This document shows, in pieces, positions 1 through 11,073 of a DNA stretch of 64,000 nt. How positions within the stretch are numbered: the first letter of the stretch is position 1; each line of letters begins with the position of its first letter. The stretch spans positions 74,986,501 through 75,050,500 of the forward strand of contig CATIUR010000003.1 of assembly GCA_949592205.1 (NCBI GenBank), in the 5' to 3' direction. The DNA is from Helichrysum umbraculigerum. Lineage: Eukaryota > Streptophyta > Magnoliopsida > Asterales > Asteraceae. Below the pieces are notes generated by a model, which saw only the letters and a list, made by a program, of their open reading frames with translations, ran no database searches and was not told where the DNA came from. A program made the translations under genes and the position numbers.

Positions 1-361
1 TTGGACCATTCTAAATTATTGAACGTATGGGTTCAGTAACATATCGATTGAAAGTTGTCACAAGAGTGAAGTGGTGCTCACGAAGTATTTCATGTGTCAA
101 ATATACGAAAGTGGTTGGCTGGTGAAGTTTTACACGCATCTCTAGAAGGGAGTTAAATGGAATCACAAATAGATTTGTGTGGAGAAACTGGTAGAAACCA
201 TGGATTGAGAGGTCAGAATGTTGAAGCACATAAAGTTTTAATTTGTCATGGTCCGATAGAACGCTAAGCGAGGACATGAGTTTACTTGGGAACGAAAAGA
301 TCAAATAAATATTAAATATAAGTACATGTTATGTGATCGTGTTGGCAGTATGGCTCCGACT

Positions 362-380
362 GAATTTCGGGACGAAATTC
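362..380 (+). other. Short hairpin overlapping the pol stop codon
   Basis: GAATTTCGGGACGAAATTC has perfect 8-bp arms around a GGA loop. The TGA at 361-363 overlaps its first bases. The identical 19 bases occur at 51363-51381 in Tekay 1, again over the polyprotein stop and just before the polypurine tract. Confidence 0.75.
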
Positions 381-383
381 CTT

Positions 384-397
384 CAACTGGGGGAAAC
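384..397 (+). promoter_or_regulatory. Polypurine tract of the partial chromovirus
   Basis: The purine run AACTGGGGGAAAC immediately precedes the TGTGACATCC start of the LTR. This is where plus-strand DNA synthesis is primed in LTR retroelements. Confidence 0.65.
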
Positions 398-626
398 TGT
401 GACATCCGTCACCAAAACTCTATTCATAGGTTCATTTTTATTAATCATTTCTTATTTAGATTTAGGTACGTGAGTAAAGTGGAGAAATAAATTAAGAATT
501 CGTATTTTAAACTATGTGAGGAATCTAATTCTCGTATAGTGTTCAAAAACTCGAATCAATGTTCGTACATGGTTGGATTAAAAGTTAGATAATATTAATG
601 AAATATTAATAATTATTAATAATATT

Positions 627-629
<3 letters not shown>

Positions 630-668
<39 letters not shown>
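630..668. repeat. (AAT)n microsatellite
   Basis: About 12 consecutive AAT units lie within a longer AT-rich stretch of the LTR. Confidence 0.9.
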
Positions 669-669
<1 letters not shown>

Positions 670-2150
670 AATAAAAGCTTAATAATAATAAATATAATTT
701 TAATTAGAATCTTAATAATAATAAAGAAAAAAAAATGAGTTCGGTGGAAGTAAACCGACCCATCTGTTTTCTATATTTTTTTTTTATTAATTAAGTTATT
801 TCCTAATTATAGTCTAATACATTTACTTATTTACCAAGGAATTCTTTACTTATAAATACAATATTTAACCTAACCCTAAAATCCTTTTATCACTTATAAA
901 AAAAAAAAAAACATCGGCCTTGGGGTTTCTCTGCTGTCCATCGACAAAGGAAAAAAAAAAAGAGAGAGGCGAAAGAATCAAGAATCGAATTCGTAAATTG
1001 CTTGGTGTGTACGTGTTCGTGTGTATACGTTTAGGTATAATTGTAAACTCTTATATATATAGTTTTTCTTTAATATTTTTCTGAGAATATGAAATATGGA
1101 TCGATTTATGTGTTTGGGGATTTAATATATTAGGTTTAAGGTGTTTTTAAAGTCGAAAGTTATATACCGTTAATCGCAATTTCTGTCCAATTTTCGTAGT
1201 TGTAAACAGTGGCTGTTTTGACCTAGCTACGTTCGTTTTTAGGCTTCGGCCAAAACTAAAAAGTTGTAGATATCGAAATTTTACATAGACACGCGATGTT
1301 TCGGCTTCTGAAACGCATTTTATGATTTTATAAAAAAATATTTTGTAAACTGCAGTATTGAGTGACGAATTTTCGGAAAAACATTGGTACGGTTTGAATC
1401 ATGGAATCAAATGTTTGGCTTTGAATTTGGTTATGAAAATTTTTCTGGAACTTTTCAAACATGTTGATAGGCTTCTATAAAAATATTATAATTTTTGAAG
1501 ATTTGCAAGTATTTTAATGTTTATAAAGGTTTTGGAGAAGTCAGAAAAACGTTTTGTTGTGTTCAGTTCATTTGGATGAATTTTTAAAAATAGTTTAACA
1601 CTTAAATAAAATTCGAGAAAATTTCAGTAAGTTTTTTTTCCGTAAAAGAGTATGTGGTAAAATTTGGAGAGTCTAATAGCTTCAATTAGTCATGTTTTAA
1701 AAATTGTATAGTGACATAAAATTTTATGGACATAAAATTTGTTTCAATTGGAAATGTGATTTGTGACCAATTTATACTTAAAGACATGTATATTAATCAT
1801 GATATACGGGTATGATTGTGAATTTGAAAAGAGATTAAAAGGAACATCATTATAGGATATAATGGAAAGACATAGTATTGTCTAAGTTGTAACATATACA
1901 TATTCACTTGTAGATTGGCGATTTGTTTGGTGGATTCTTTTGGGGACGATAGTTACTTTAGTACTCAAGGTGAGTTTTCGTGGCCCCGTTTTCATTTACT
2001 TATTTTCAAATTGGGGGAAAAGTATGCTCATGTTTTATAAATGGTTTTTCATGCTGTGAACGTGTTTATTTCTATTTTTGGACATATGCTTGAAATGTGT
2101 AACACTATGTGACTATGTGACTATGTGCTTTGGTTGTTGGATTTATTTTA

Positions 2151-2283
2151 CAAGGCCTTGCTCCCTTAGGAGTGAGTACCTGATGTATACTTTATGTATG
2201 CATTAAAGCCACGTGTGTTTACAAGGCCTTGCTCCCTTAGGAGTGAGTACCTGATGCATACGTTATGTATGCATTAAAGCCAC
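2151..2283 (+). repeat. 71-bp tandem duplication inside the LTR
   Basis: Two adjacent copies begin CAAGGCCTTGCTCCCTTAGG at 2151 and 2222 and run to GCATTAAAGCCAC. They differ at only a few positions (for example GTATACTTT versus GCATACGTT). CCTTGCTCCCTTAGGAGTGAG also contains a CTCC/GGAG inverted repeat. Confidence 0.9.
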
Positions 2284-2818
2284 TGTTGGAGTAGCTACTG
2301 CCATTTGGGATGTTAGGGTCATACTCCTTCGTGGGGTGATGACAACTTTGTGAGTTGTTTGTTTGTTATATCACTTGTGTACATTTTCATATGCATTGTC
2401 CTAACCAATGATTATCTCAGCAAAAAGGTTTATTTTATGGTGTCTTGTTTCAAACCTACGAAACTCACCAACATTATTGTTGACATTTTTGAGCATATCT
2501 TTTTAGGTTATACTAGTGGACTTAAAGCAGAGGACAAGAGAACATAGTGGACCTTTAGGGTTGCATTAAGAGTTATTCAAGACTTGTGGTACATCACGAT
2601 TGTTTGTGAAGGCATGTTTTGCCTTAACATTGTAGTGTACGGTTGTTTGTAAGATTTTGAATTCATTGTAGAAATGTATGCACGACATGAACCGTTATTC
2701 ATGTTAATGGCATCATGACACATTGGATATTGTATTTCATATAGAATTCTTTATAATGATGTGTTATGATCCTATCACCGTTATACCCCGTTGTTTCTGC
2801 TTTAGACGGGGTGTGACA

Positions 2819-3769
2819 ATCACAACCTGTAAACACATCCACCACCACCACTGTGACATCATTTCCGCCATCCACCACCAGTACCTTTATGACCTCAATT
2901 CCGTCGCCATCTACCACCACCACCACCTCTGTTGACCCTGAATCAACACCCACAAATCAAAATTACCGCCACTAACCAAAGAAGACATCGACAACCACCA
3001 CTAACCACTGCTCAATTTTGTTTAAACCACCACCACCTGAAAGCTCCGGTTATAACCACCACAATCAGCGCCGGCCGGATATTTCTCCACATCACCGGAT
3101 CTTCATCGTTTTTCAAACCCACAAGAAAATCCGGCAGCGGTAGATTGGATATTATGGAGGCTGGACTTACGACTTACGAGATGGATTTGTGATACTGGAT
3201 CTGAGGTCTCGAGTTCTTCGTGGTGGCGGTGGACTTAACTACGTGCTGAATATTCACTGATCGGAAAAACGGGCATCCTTTCCTCTTATTATTTTCCGGC
3301 TATCGTACATAAATATTACCTAAAGTTCACCGGATTATGGTTGCAGGTGATGACGATTTGGTTGTGGATTCGGTTACAACAAGGTATACATTTCAGTTTA
3401 GGAAAAAAAGAATGGTTTGTTTTTGGTTAATTTAATTTCAGTGAGTAAGAGTTCTTTGTACATCGATATACCTCAACATATGGTATATGGATTTTGATTT
3501 TAGTGTTTGTGTATGTATACGTTCACTGTAGTGCAATGTAAGATTTTTGTTTAGAATATGTATAACATTTTAGATGGTGTGTTTGGTTATAATTTCATGT
3601 ATGGTATTGTTTCTGTGTTTTTTGTGGGTTTTTTTTTCATGATATATGAGCAAGCAGCAGCAGCAGCTGGTAATTAGTGGAGGAGGATATTTTGGTCATC
3701 TCACAATTATTTATCATCACATGCTGTGCACATGACGGGTTTTAACGGAGTTGGTTAACGCCCGTTAGT
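2819..3769. other. Unassigned DNA with CCA/CAC-rich patches
   Basis: I recognise no gene here. The stretch 2836-3060 is rich in CCACCACCA, which opens spurious His/Pro/Thr-rich frames on both strands. A Gly/Arg-coding-like patch follows at 3070-3180. CAGCAGCAGCAGC lies near 3654. It could be captured gene sequence or 5' leader inside a DNA transposon, but I cannot support that from the sequence alone. Confidence 0.4.
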
Positions 3770-3881
3770 GATAGGGACTACCAGTGAAACATCTTGCAAC
3801 CACAGGGATGACCAGTGTCAAAAAAAACTTGTAGGGATGACCAGTGTAATTTTTTGCAAACCACAGGGACGACCCGTGTAA
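3770..3881. repeat. Four short direct repeats (GGGAYGACCAGTGT type)
   Basis: Four imperfect copies of a roughly 17-bp word occur near 3770 (GGGACTACCAGTGAAAC), 3803 (CAGGGATGACCAGTGTC), 3832 (TAGGGATGACCAGTGTAA) and 3862 (CAGGGACGACCCGTGTAA). They are spaced about 30 bp apart. Such arrays can sit at the ends of Mutator-like elements. I did not find an inverted partner in the window. Confidence 0.6.
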
Positions 3882-5538
3882 TTTTGTCTTAAGGAAAAGG
3901 TATGCCTTCCTGGTCAAATGTAAATTTGTGAATGATATGTATAAAAGGTGAAATTAATAATGTGAAATAATGACATGATTACTATGAGTTATCATTATGT
4001 GATTAGTTATTACGTGACCAGAAATATATGTGTTGATTAACCGATGACCGAATCAAAAGATGAATTCATCAGAGACAAATTGGAATGTGAAACAAATGAT
4101 GTTGACTGGAATACGTGGAATTTCTTGCTTATGTGAAATCTATGATTTGAAATAAATTGATTATATGAGATTGAAATAACAAGTAAATTTCTAGTTGAGT
4201 AGACGTGATCAAGGTGTTATCAAGTGTTTTGCTTGTTGTGAATCATTGAGTTATGTGTTTAAGTGGAAATTACTTTAAAGCTAGATGATATAAAGTAGCC
4301 TGAGAAGGAAGTGTGTCTAACATAATCTAAAGACGTCTGGCCAACGTAGTTATATCATGCTATTCACATGGAATTATTGAGGCTGCCAAGTATCAAAGAG
4401 ATTTGATGTAATTGTAGAGATTAAGTGTAAGAGTAGTATTGATTTGTATCGAGTAAAGGCAGAAGCTAATAAGCATATGCCTTGTTTATATATAGAATAT
4501 AGAAATAAAAAGTAATAAATTGGATACGAAATATTTATAAATATGAAATTTTGAAATAAAGAAGAATCAATGTTGTATCAAATGTTTAAGGAAGTGTGCT
4601 TCCGAAAAGAGGTGGAAATATAGTAGAAAAAGAATCAGGGAATAATTGAAATAGAGTAGTAATAAACCACTAAACTATTGTTTGAATGTGGTACTTGTTA
4701 TAAAAGAAATAGAGGATAGTCGGAATAAAACAGTGTTCACCCACTTGATTAATGATTTAATATGAATTCTGTTATGAAAAAGGGGTAAAATGAATCTTAA
4801 GTGGGGGAGAACCTTATGATTAAATGACGTGTAATATGTTAACATAAATAAAATTTGATTATGAATTAACAAAATGTAGAAATATGGTCATGGAATTTTG
4901 ATGATGAAGACTAGATAAGGGTTTTAACGACCCCAATAGCCTATAGTAAAGTAATAAGATGCTATGAGTAATGTATATATACTAGCTCGCTTGCTAGTTA
5001 TGAATTGAATTAAAATTTTCATTTTTGAAATATGTAGTGTGGTTTTTATAACCACTATTGTATCTATTGAGAAGAAATAAGTAATTATGTGTTTCAAAGT
5101 ACCTATGTGACTAATAATAGATGACCCAGGTAAGTGTTGAATATGGAATAGGATAAATATACAATATATGTGTGTGGGTAAAAACAGAAGCATGTACATT
5201 CTTAGAAATGTGCATGTGAAAAGAATTGAAAATATGTATCTATATTATGAGTTGCTCAAGGGAGTGACATATGTATTGTGTATTAATCATAATGAAATAG
5301 TTGATATTATTGCACATTGTGCTGGATATTGTACTCTGTGCTAACGAGATGAATAGAATTAAAAGCACAAATTATGTGCTTAGGATGGATTAAATTGAAA
5401 TACACACCGGTTGTGTGCAAATTAATGAAATAAAATGTATATGTCTATGTGGATTGTATATATGCACATTTCGTGCTAAGATGAAGGGAAGTATATGCAT
5501 AGTGATTATATGCATAAGTATCTAAGAAATATGCACAC
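3882..5538. other. Unassigned AT-rich DNA
   Basis: No coding frame or domain is recognisable. A purine run AAGTGGGGGAGAACC at 4799-4813 resembles a polypurine tract, so this may be eroded retrotransposon sequence. Several GCAC...GTGC palindromes occur between 5311 and 5478. It ends at the start of Athila-like element A. Confidence 0.4.
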
Positions 5539-6548
5539 TGTCGCGATCCCAGCGGTCGGTCGGGTTTTACCCCGGTCGTTGGTCCGACGGCAACCGAGAT
5601 GCGCGAATAGTGAAGTTTTAAAATTTATATTTTGCTGGGCTCAAACTATGCAAGCTACCTACCTTGTGGGTAAGGCGGCAATTATAACTCGAGTGTCGTC
5701 CAAAATCAGAACGAATTGAATTGAATTGGAACCTACCAAAGATAATCTTGACAATAGGATGGGTTTAGAAACAAGGTAGGTATGGTTTTGGTTTTATCTA
5801 ATCTAATCTAAAGACAGAAAAATAAAGTGCAGAAAAGTAAACGAGAATATAAGTAGCAGGTAGAGAGTGATTGCTGAAACTTCGACGATTAGGGTTTCAG
5901 GATGATATCCATTATATTGATGATACGTGATTACTCTAGTTACGAATCTTCTAAACGGTCGGTGTAAACACTAGGACCCTACGTTCAGGTGCAACCCTAA
6001 AGCATATGTCACTGAATCCTAGGCTATCCTGATTCTGGTCAGATGGGACTGTCTTCACACCCACCTCACCGTCTCTTTCGGAGACCAAGTGACCCTCTGA
6101 ATGGGGTTAAGGAATAAGGCGACAGTCCACAATACTGACTTTTCTTAACACCTATGTCTATCCAATTTTAACAGAGTAATACTGGTTGTATGCTGAATAA
6201 GTTAAACTATCGGTTAAGTAGAGTTTAGGGGTTTTAAGCATCTAGGAACACAGCCGGCATCCTTGCTTTCATTTCTTAACTCTTGTTTCTATCTGATTAA
6301 TTTCTAATACTTCCGTCATGGATTAGACCCTCCTTTGCCATCGGTCGTTCATCCCTAGGCATGTGTACAGTGTATAGTGACCTTATTTTCCACAGTACTC
6401 TAACCCTAGGTATATCTACGGTGTTTTAAAGACCTAATGTATCTTTACACAGCTTTATAACCAGAGGTAGTTTAACGGTGTACTATAGCATTTTCACGGC
6501 ATAACAAAACCTAGACCCGTGTCTAGAAGGGTAGCTTCCAGGTAATCC

Positions 6549-6658
6549 ACTGTGAGATAGACCACCGGCATTTCCTTGGCTTCCACGTATTTGTACTCTA
6601 CCAGTGGAATTTCCAACGCTATACCAAGTATTCTGCCGTATTACGGCGATCACACAGT
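6549..6658 (-). other. Covarying LTR hairpin, copy in A
   Basis: The outer arms are ACTGTGAGAT (6549-6558) and GATCACACAGT (6648-6658), with one mismatch and an extra base. Inner stems are CGGCA (6566-6570) with TGCCG (6634-6638), and CTTGG (6575-6579) with CCAAG (6624-6628). The loop carries the conserved TTCCACGTATTTGTACT and TTTCCAACGCTATA words. It lies about 600 nt downstream of the TATA box, so it would be in the transcript. See the same structure in B, C and D with different stems. Confidence 0.65.
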
Positions 6659-7223
6659 TTCATACAAATAGGAGATAACTGTGTATTCGTAGTTAAGGTT
6701 GATCAGATCCTATTATAAGACAACAGTCACGTGAGAGACCAGAAAAGGTGATTAATTAAGTCTACATCCAGGATAAGTCTAAACATGTATACAGCATAAC
6801 AACTACCAATCATATATAAGATATATTAATTAAACATCATCCCTAATCCTAACATCTACATTTCAACAATCACATATTAATCTAGCTAATCAGCATGGCA
6901 ATAATCATAGATCGTACTGAAATAATATGCAAAGTAAACATTATAACAGTAAGAGAGTAAGATAATATCACCGGATTAGAAGAGTAATACTGAGGATTAC
7001 AACAGTCTGACTTGAATAACCTTGCTACAACTTGATTAACCAATTACAACTTTTCTCTAGCTCTAACAGCTAACTTATATCTCTCTAGTTCCCTAGAGAG
7101 AGAAACTAGAGAGAGAAACTAACTATACTAACTACAAAACTTTAGAGAGAGAAACTAATCTAGAGAGAGTGTGAGAAATGTAAATGAGAGATGAGAGGTG
7201 TGTTGAAATGTGAAATGGAGCTT

Positions 7224-7236
7224 GGTATTTATAGGA
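7224..7236 (-). promoter_or_regulatory. TATA box of element A LTR
   Basis: The minus strand reads TCCTATAAATACC. The position matches the TATA boxes of the B and C LTRs. Confidence 0.7.
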
Positions 7237-7346
7237 GAAGGATGAAAGCCTTGGTACAAGTCTTGAAACACAAGATACAAGCATCAAAGCAGCATACGGG
7301 GCAAGCGGACCAAGGGGGCAAACAGCACCCAACAAGGCAACACACC

Positions 7347-7402
7347 CCGTATACGGCACCCTAAGGGCCGTATACGGCACCTAGGGTACCGTATACGGTA
7401 CC
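7347..7402. promoter_or_regulatory. Palindrome array CCGTATACGG upstream of the A promoter
   Basis: Three copies lie at 7347-7356, 7367-7378 (GCCGTATACGGC) and 7385-7402, where GGTACCGTATACGGTACC is a perfect 18-bp palindrome. They begin about 110 bp upstream of the TATA box in the sense of the element. Solo LTR D carries the same core in the same promoter position. Confidence 0.75.
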
Positions 7403-7967
7403 TAGGTGTCCAGGGGGGGTTGGTGCCCCATTTGGCCTCCGTTGATTTCTCGGTTGCTTGGTTCGTCCGTATCTTCTTCGTTTGGAGTTCCTTTTGCTTG
7501 ATTCTTGCGCCGTTGGATTTTTTTTCCGTTACGCTTCTAATGACACTAAGTTTGCCAAATTTGGAGGTGTTTGACTTTTGCGTGTTCCGGATGACGATCG
7601 ACGGGTTTTCAGATTGTACATCTTCTTCATTCTTTACCCGTTTCTCTTGATTCTTTCACCTCCGATCTTGGATTTTCCTATTGAATCATAAAATATGCAT
7701 TAAGATCTAATTTGATAGGATAATCAAGAATGGAATATTTAAGGTGATTGTTTTTGTTGGAATAGTGTCCAATATCATAACTAACTGGTGAGACTATCAT
7801 TAATGGTAAAGTCCTTTTTGGGTTGCCCTCAATAAACAGTAAAGAGAAAGATGAAGGATAATATTAATAGTATTAATATTATATTTAATTGTTTAATTAA
7901 TTAATAATAATTTATTAATTAGAAATTAAAAGTAATTAAATCTGGCGGAAGATTCCAGAAACTGACT

Positions 7968-8092
7968 CAACCGCCGGTTAGAAGGTCCAACCGTCGGTTG
8001 AGGTTAGGGTTTCTGAGGCGGTGGAATTCGTAGACTTGGAGTACAAGTCAAACAGCTCCAACCTCCGGTTGGAAGGTCCAACCGCCGGTTGG
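7968..8092. promoter_or_regulatory. Four palindromes CAACCGCCGGTTG in the Copia 1 promoter
   Basis: Copies lie at 7968-7980, 7987-8000, 8058-8072 and 8078-8092. The best is CCAACCGCCGGTTGG; the others differ by one or two bases, usually at the centre. Each half contains CGGTTG, which fits the plant MYB core CNGTTR. The array ends 38 bp before the TATA box. The 3' LTR has the same array at 14512-14637, and the unrelated solo LTR at 17551 has the same motif. Confidence 0.8.
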
Positions 8093-8130
8093 GAGTCAAA
8101 TTCAGCAAACCGAAGGGTTTCTTCCACAAC

Positions 8131-8140
8131 TATAAATAGA
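8131..8140 (+). promoter_or_regulatory. TATA box of Copia 1
   Basis: TATAAATAGA occurs in U3. The copy in the 3' LTR is near 14678. Confidence 0.8.
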
Positions 8141-8484
8141 GGCATCCTATACCTTCATAAAAAACGAATCATATACGAATTTTCTGAGGATTTTGAAAAT
8201 TCGGCTTTCTCTTGGGTTTTTGGGTGTGAAGCATTAGAGGTATTCTACTTTGGGTACTTACCTCCAAGTGACGAAGCTCTGCTCGTTTGGTCTACGCGCG
8301 AGAAATAGGTTTTCTCTAAGGTTAGTGTTTTCCTTATTCTCTTTATCCAATTTATTCATTGTACTATGTTGTTAAAGTTAAAGATCCCTTAGGGTTTTAG
8401 TTTCCTAATTGCCTTAGATTATTTAAAGTTTTGTTGTTCCGCTGCGTGTATAATAATCTAGTTAGGGAATAGAAAACCCAACAG

Positions 8485-8497
8485 TGGTATCAGAGCC
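8485..8497 (+). promoter_or_regulatory. Primer-binding site, tRNA-iMet type
   Basis: TGGTATCAGAGCC lies one base after the LTR and is complementary to the 3' end of plant initiator methionine tRNA, the usual primer for copia elements. Confidence 0.95.
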
Positions 8498-9391
8498 AGG
8501 TTTAACAAATAGTAGAATGAAATTATCTGCAACAGTATATAGGTAAAGTTAAATTGGAAAGAGAATTATCTAAAAAGGTAATATGTATTTACAGTTTAGA
8601 TATTGATAATTTTAAATTGTTTAAAACAGACCACTAATTTTAAAAAGTTTAAAATTGAACCCTAAACTTCAAGAGAGATTATATGTATAATATGATTTAT
8701 ATATATGTATAATTAAAGTCTAAATACATCGTCAGTCAATTGATAAATCGGCTCACCCATGAGGAACAAACTATAAGAGAGGTATAAGGCGAGTCGCTTT
8801 GCTTCCCTAAAGAAGTCAGGTTTTTAATAGGCTTCGCGCTGACCTGCTTCTCCGCTTCTTTGTGCGTTCGATGGAGCTACCGAGGGATGTTGATAGGATG
8901 ATGTCAAGATTAAAAGTAGACTTAAAATAGTAAAACAAAATCCCGTTTTAGCTATAGGAAATGATGAATAGTATGCTAACCCATGAAATCCGCACATCTC
9001 TCATATGAACTGTTAATGGGCGTGTGTGGTTTACCGGCACATTAATATGAGGACATAATGAGAGGTGATTGAGACTCGCGATTCTCGAGCGTACTCGAGC
9101 CGGGGATCACGCGGGGTTTGCATGGTTAATTCACCATCTTGTTAATGATCCTCGGCATACCAGTCATGAATAGTAGATGTGCATAACCGAGATTAACATG
9201 CCATTGATATAAATCAATGAATCTCAAAGATCTAGGAGTTTCATAGAAATGAAATAGATAATGGTATTTTAGTTATATGATTACGGCGACCCTTTTCATA
9301 AAACTGAAAATATGGATCCTAGCCTTAATTTAGAAAATTGGGTAAATAATTAAGGAATATTCAAACTAACTAAAACTGTTTTATCTCATAG
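8498..9391 (+). other. Copia 1 untranslated leader
   Basis: About 0.9 kb lies between the PBS and the gag start, with no recognisable reading frame. Expected contents are packaging and dimerisation signals, but I see no specific motif. Confidence 0.6.
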
Positions 9392-10372
9392 ATGGCTAAT
9401 TTAAATGGTACAAATCCTCCCGTCCCCAATCCCGCACATAACTTGAACTTCTCACTACTCTCAGTTCTTGGGAGGGAAAGACTGACCGGTCCAAATTATA
9501 TGGACTGGATGCGTAACCTAAGGTTTACCTTGAGGTAGGAGAACAAGGAGTATGTTCTCGATGAGCAGATTCCCATAATTGATGAAGAATCAACCCAAGA
9601 GGAGATTGAGGCACACCGGAAACATTATGATGACGCGAATAAAGTGTCTTGTATCATGGCATCTTCCATGAGCCCTGAACTGCAAAAGACTTTTGAAAAC
9701 ACATGGGCTTATGAAATGAACCAACAGCTGAAAGAAATGTTTCAGGCTAAGGCAAGCAAAGAATGCCTTGATGTGGTGAAATCCCTCATGGCTTGCAAGC
9801 CCAAACCTGGAGTTTCTATCTGTGCTTTCGTCTTAGAGATGAAAGGGTACTTTGATAGGTTGGAGTCATTGAACATGGTATTTGACACAGAGTTTTCCAT
9901 CGCCATAATTCTATCCAGTTTGCCAGCTGTATACAATCAGTTTGTAATGTCATATCAGATGAATATGAATGAGAGAGAAGGCTCAATAATGGAACTCCAC
10001 AATTTACTGCAAACTGCTGAGCAAGGAATCAAGAAAGATGATGTGTCCTCTGGCTCGGCAGCTCCAGTGTTGACTATTGGTCAAAGTGCAAAGAAAAGGA
10101 AAAGGTCAAATTTAAATTGGAAAAGAAAGAATACTGATGGAAAGTCCGTTCGTAGGTCTAAGAAAGGGACCGATTCTGAGATTGCACCTGTTAGTGACCC
10201 TAAGGAAGCAGTGTGCTTCTACTGCAACACTAAGGGGCATTGGAAGCGTAACTGCCCAAGGTACCTGAAGGACCTTGAAGATGGAAAGGTCGAGAAGAGT
10301 ATTCACTCAGGTATGTTTATGATCGAACTCCATAATACAACAACTTCTAATTCATGGGTTCTGGATACATGA
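9392..10372 (+). pseudogene. Copia 1 gag and start of protease
   Basis: Gag builds the virus-like particle and binds element RNA. The frame opens with ATG at 9392, has a TAG at 9536-9538 (codon 49), and reads on to a TGA at 10370-10372. The longest open part begins at 9644. It carries a UBN2/retrotrans_gag-like domain and one CCHC zinc knuckle, CFYCNTKGHWKRNC, at 10214-10255. A Lys/Arg-rich stretch precedes the knuckle. The frame ends inside the protease active site: WVLDT is followed by TGA where the catalytic motif needs glycine. It is non-functional. Confidence 0.9.
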
Positions 10373-10396
10373 TGTGGTAATCACATTTGCACTGTA

Positions 10397-11047
10397 TTGC
10401 AGGGGCTAAAGGAAAGTAGAAGTGTGAAGCATGGAGAGCTCAACCTAGTTATGGGAAACAAGGGAATTGTACCTGTGACGAAGATTAGAAGATTTGAGCT
10501 CATGCTAAATTCTGGAGTTATGATAGATTTAAATAATTGCTATTATTCGTCAGAAATGACTAGAAACATTATTCTATTTTATGCTTTGTATAAAGATGGT
10601 TATCATTTTTCTTTTGATAATGGAAATGGAGATATTTTGGTTCATTTAAATGATTGCTTTATTTTTAAAGATTCTCCTTACAAAGGCATATATGAAAATG
10701 TTGAATGTGTTAGCAATGTTATTTTAAATGTTGATTCGTCTAATGAAATTGATAAATACAAGTTGTGGCATTATCGTCTAGGGCACATAAACAAGAAACG
10801 CGTCGCCCAACTCCAAAAGGATGGAGTGTTGGAATCATTCGACCTCAAATCGGATGATGTATGCGAATCTTGTTTATTAGGCAAGATGACCAAATCACCA
10901 TTCACTGGATCATGTGAAAGAGGTGAAGGACTATTGGATTTGGTACATACATATGTATGTGGACCATTCCGATGTGCTACAAAAGATGGAAATAGATATT
11001 ATGTTACATTTACTGATGACTTCAGCAGATTTGAAATGTTTATCTGA
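10397..11047 (+). pseudogene. Copia 1 protease remainder and integrase N-terminus
   Basis: This continues the polyprotein in frame after the TGA at 10370. The first part is the rest of the aspartic protease. From about 10760 comes the integrase HHCC zinc domain: HYRLGH, then CESC about 30 residues later. The integrase core begins near 10999 (YYVTFTDDFSR), which holds the first catalytic aspartate. A one-base shift near 11030-11041 then throws the frame into a stop at 11045. The next segment continues in another frame. Confidence 0.88.
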
Positions 11048-11073
11048 TCAAACATAAGTCGGATACTTTTGAG

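Larger units (their letters stand above)
1..397 (+). pseudogene. Decayed chromovirus integrase C-terminus and chromodomain-like tail
   Basis: This is the last part of a Ty3/gypsy polyprotein. Switching between plus-strand frames gives recognisable pieces of the integrase tail: a GSVTYRLK-like stretch near 28-55, HEVFHVSN..RKWLAGE near 89-126, a TMDREVRMLK-like stretch near 196-225 and HEFTWER-DQ near 276-303. The same blocks occur in order at 51022-51340 in Tekay 1. Stops and indels break every frame, so nothing is translatable. The family function is strand transfer of element cDNA, with the tail binding chromatin. It lies directly upstream of the polypurine tract and 3' LTR at 398. The rest of the element is outside the window. 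Confidence 0.8.
398..2818 (+). repeat. 3' LTR of the partial Tekay/Del-like chromovirus (2.4 kb)
   Basis: The LTR starts TGTGACATCC and ends GGGTGTGACA. Both ends resemble those of the Tekay 1 LTR (TGTGACACCC ... GGTGCGACA), although the interiors differ. A TATA-like CTTATAAATAC lies near 849. The orientation is plus because the integrase relic and polypurine tract are on its left. It contains an ATA microsatellite and a 71-bp tandem duplication. The partner 5' LTR is outside the window, so its TSD cannot be checked. Confidence 0.8.
5539..7754 (-). repeat. Element A 3' LTR, first part
   Basis: This is the R/U5 side and part of U3 of the LTR, read on the minus strand. Removing Copia 1 leaves an LTR of about 2.4 kb. 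It holds the conserved hairpin (6549-6658), the TATA box (7224-7236) and the CCGTATACGG palindromes (7347-7402). The last bases, GTTTT at 7750-7754, are the left copy of the Copia 1 TSD. Confidence 0.8.
7755..8483 (+). repeat. Copia 1 5' LTR
   Basis: It is the near-identical twin of 14301-15028. The U3 has four CAACCGCCGGTTG-type palindromes upstream of TATAAATAGA, and the end CCCAACA is followed by G and the PBS. Confidence 0.95.

Noticed and set aside
11..304. Minus-strand frame of 97 codons
   Set aside because: It is antisense to the decayed integrase tail of the chromovirus.
2699..3192. Overlapping His-, Val- and Thr-rich frames
   Set aside because: They come from CCACCACCA-type low complexity. 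Frames on both strands are open and none shows a domain.
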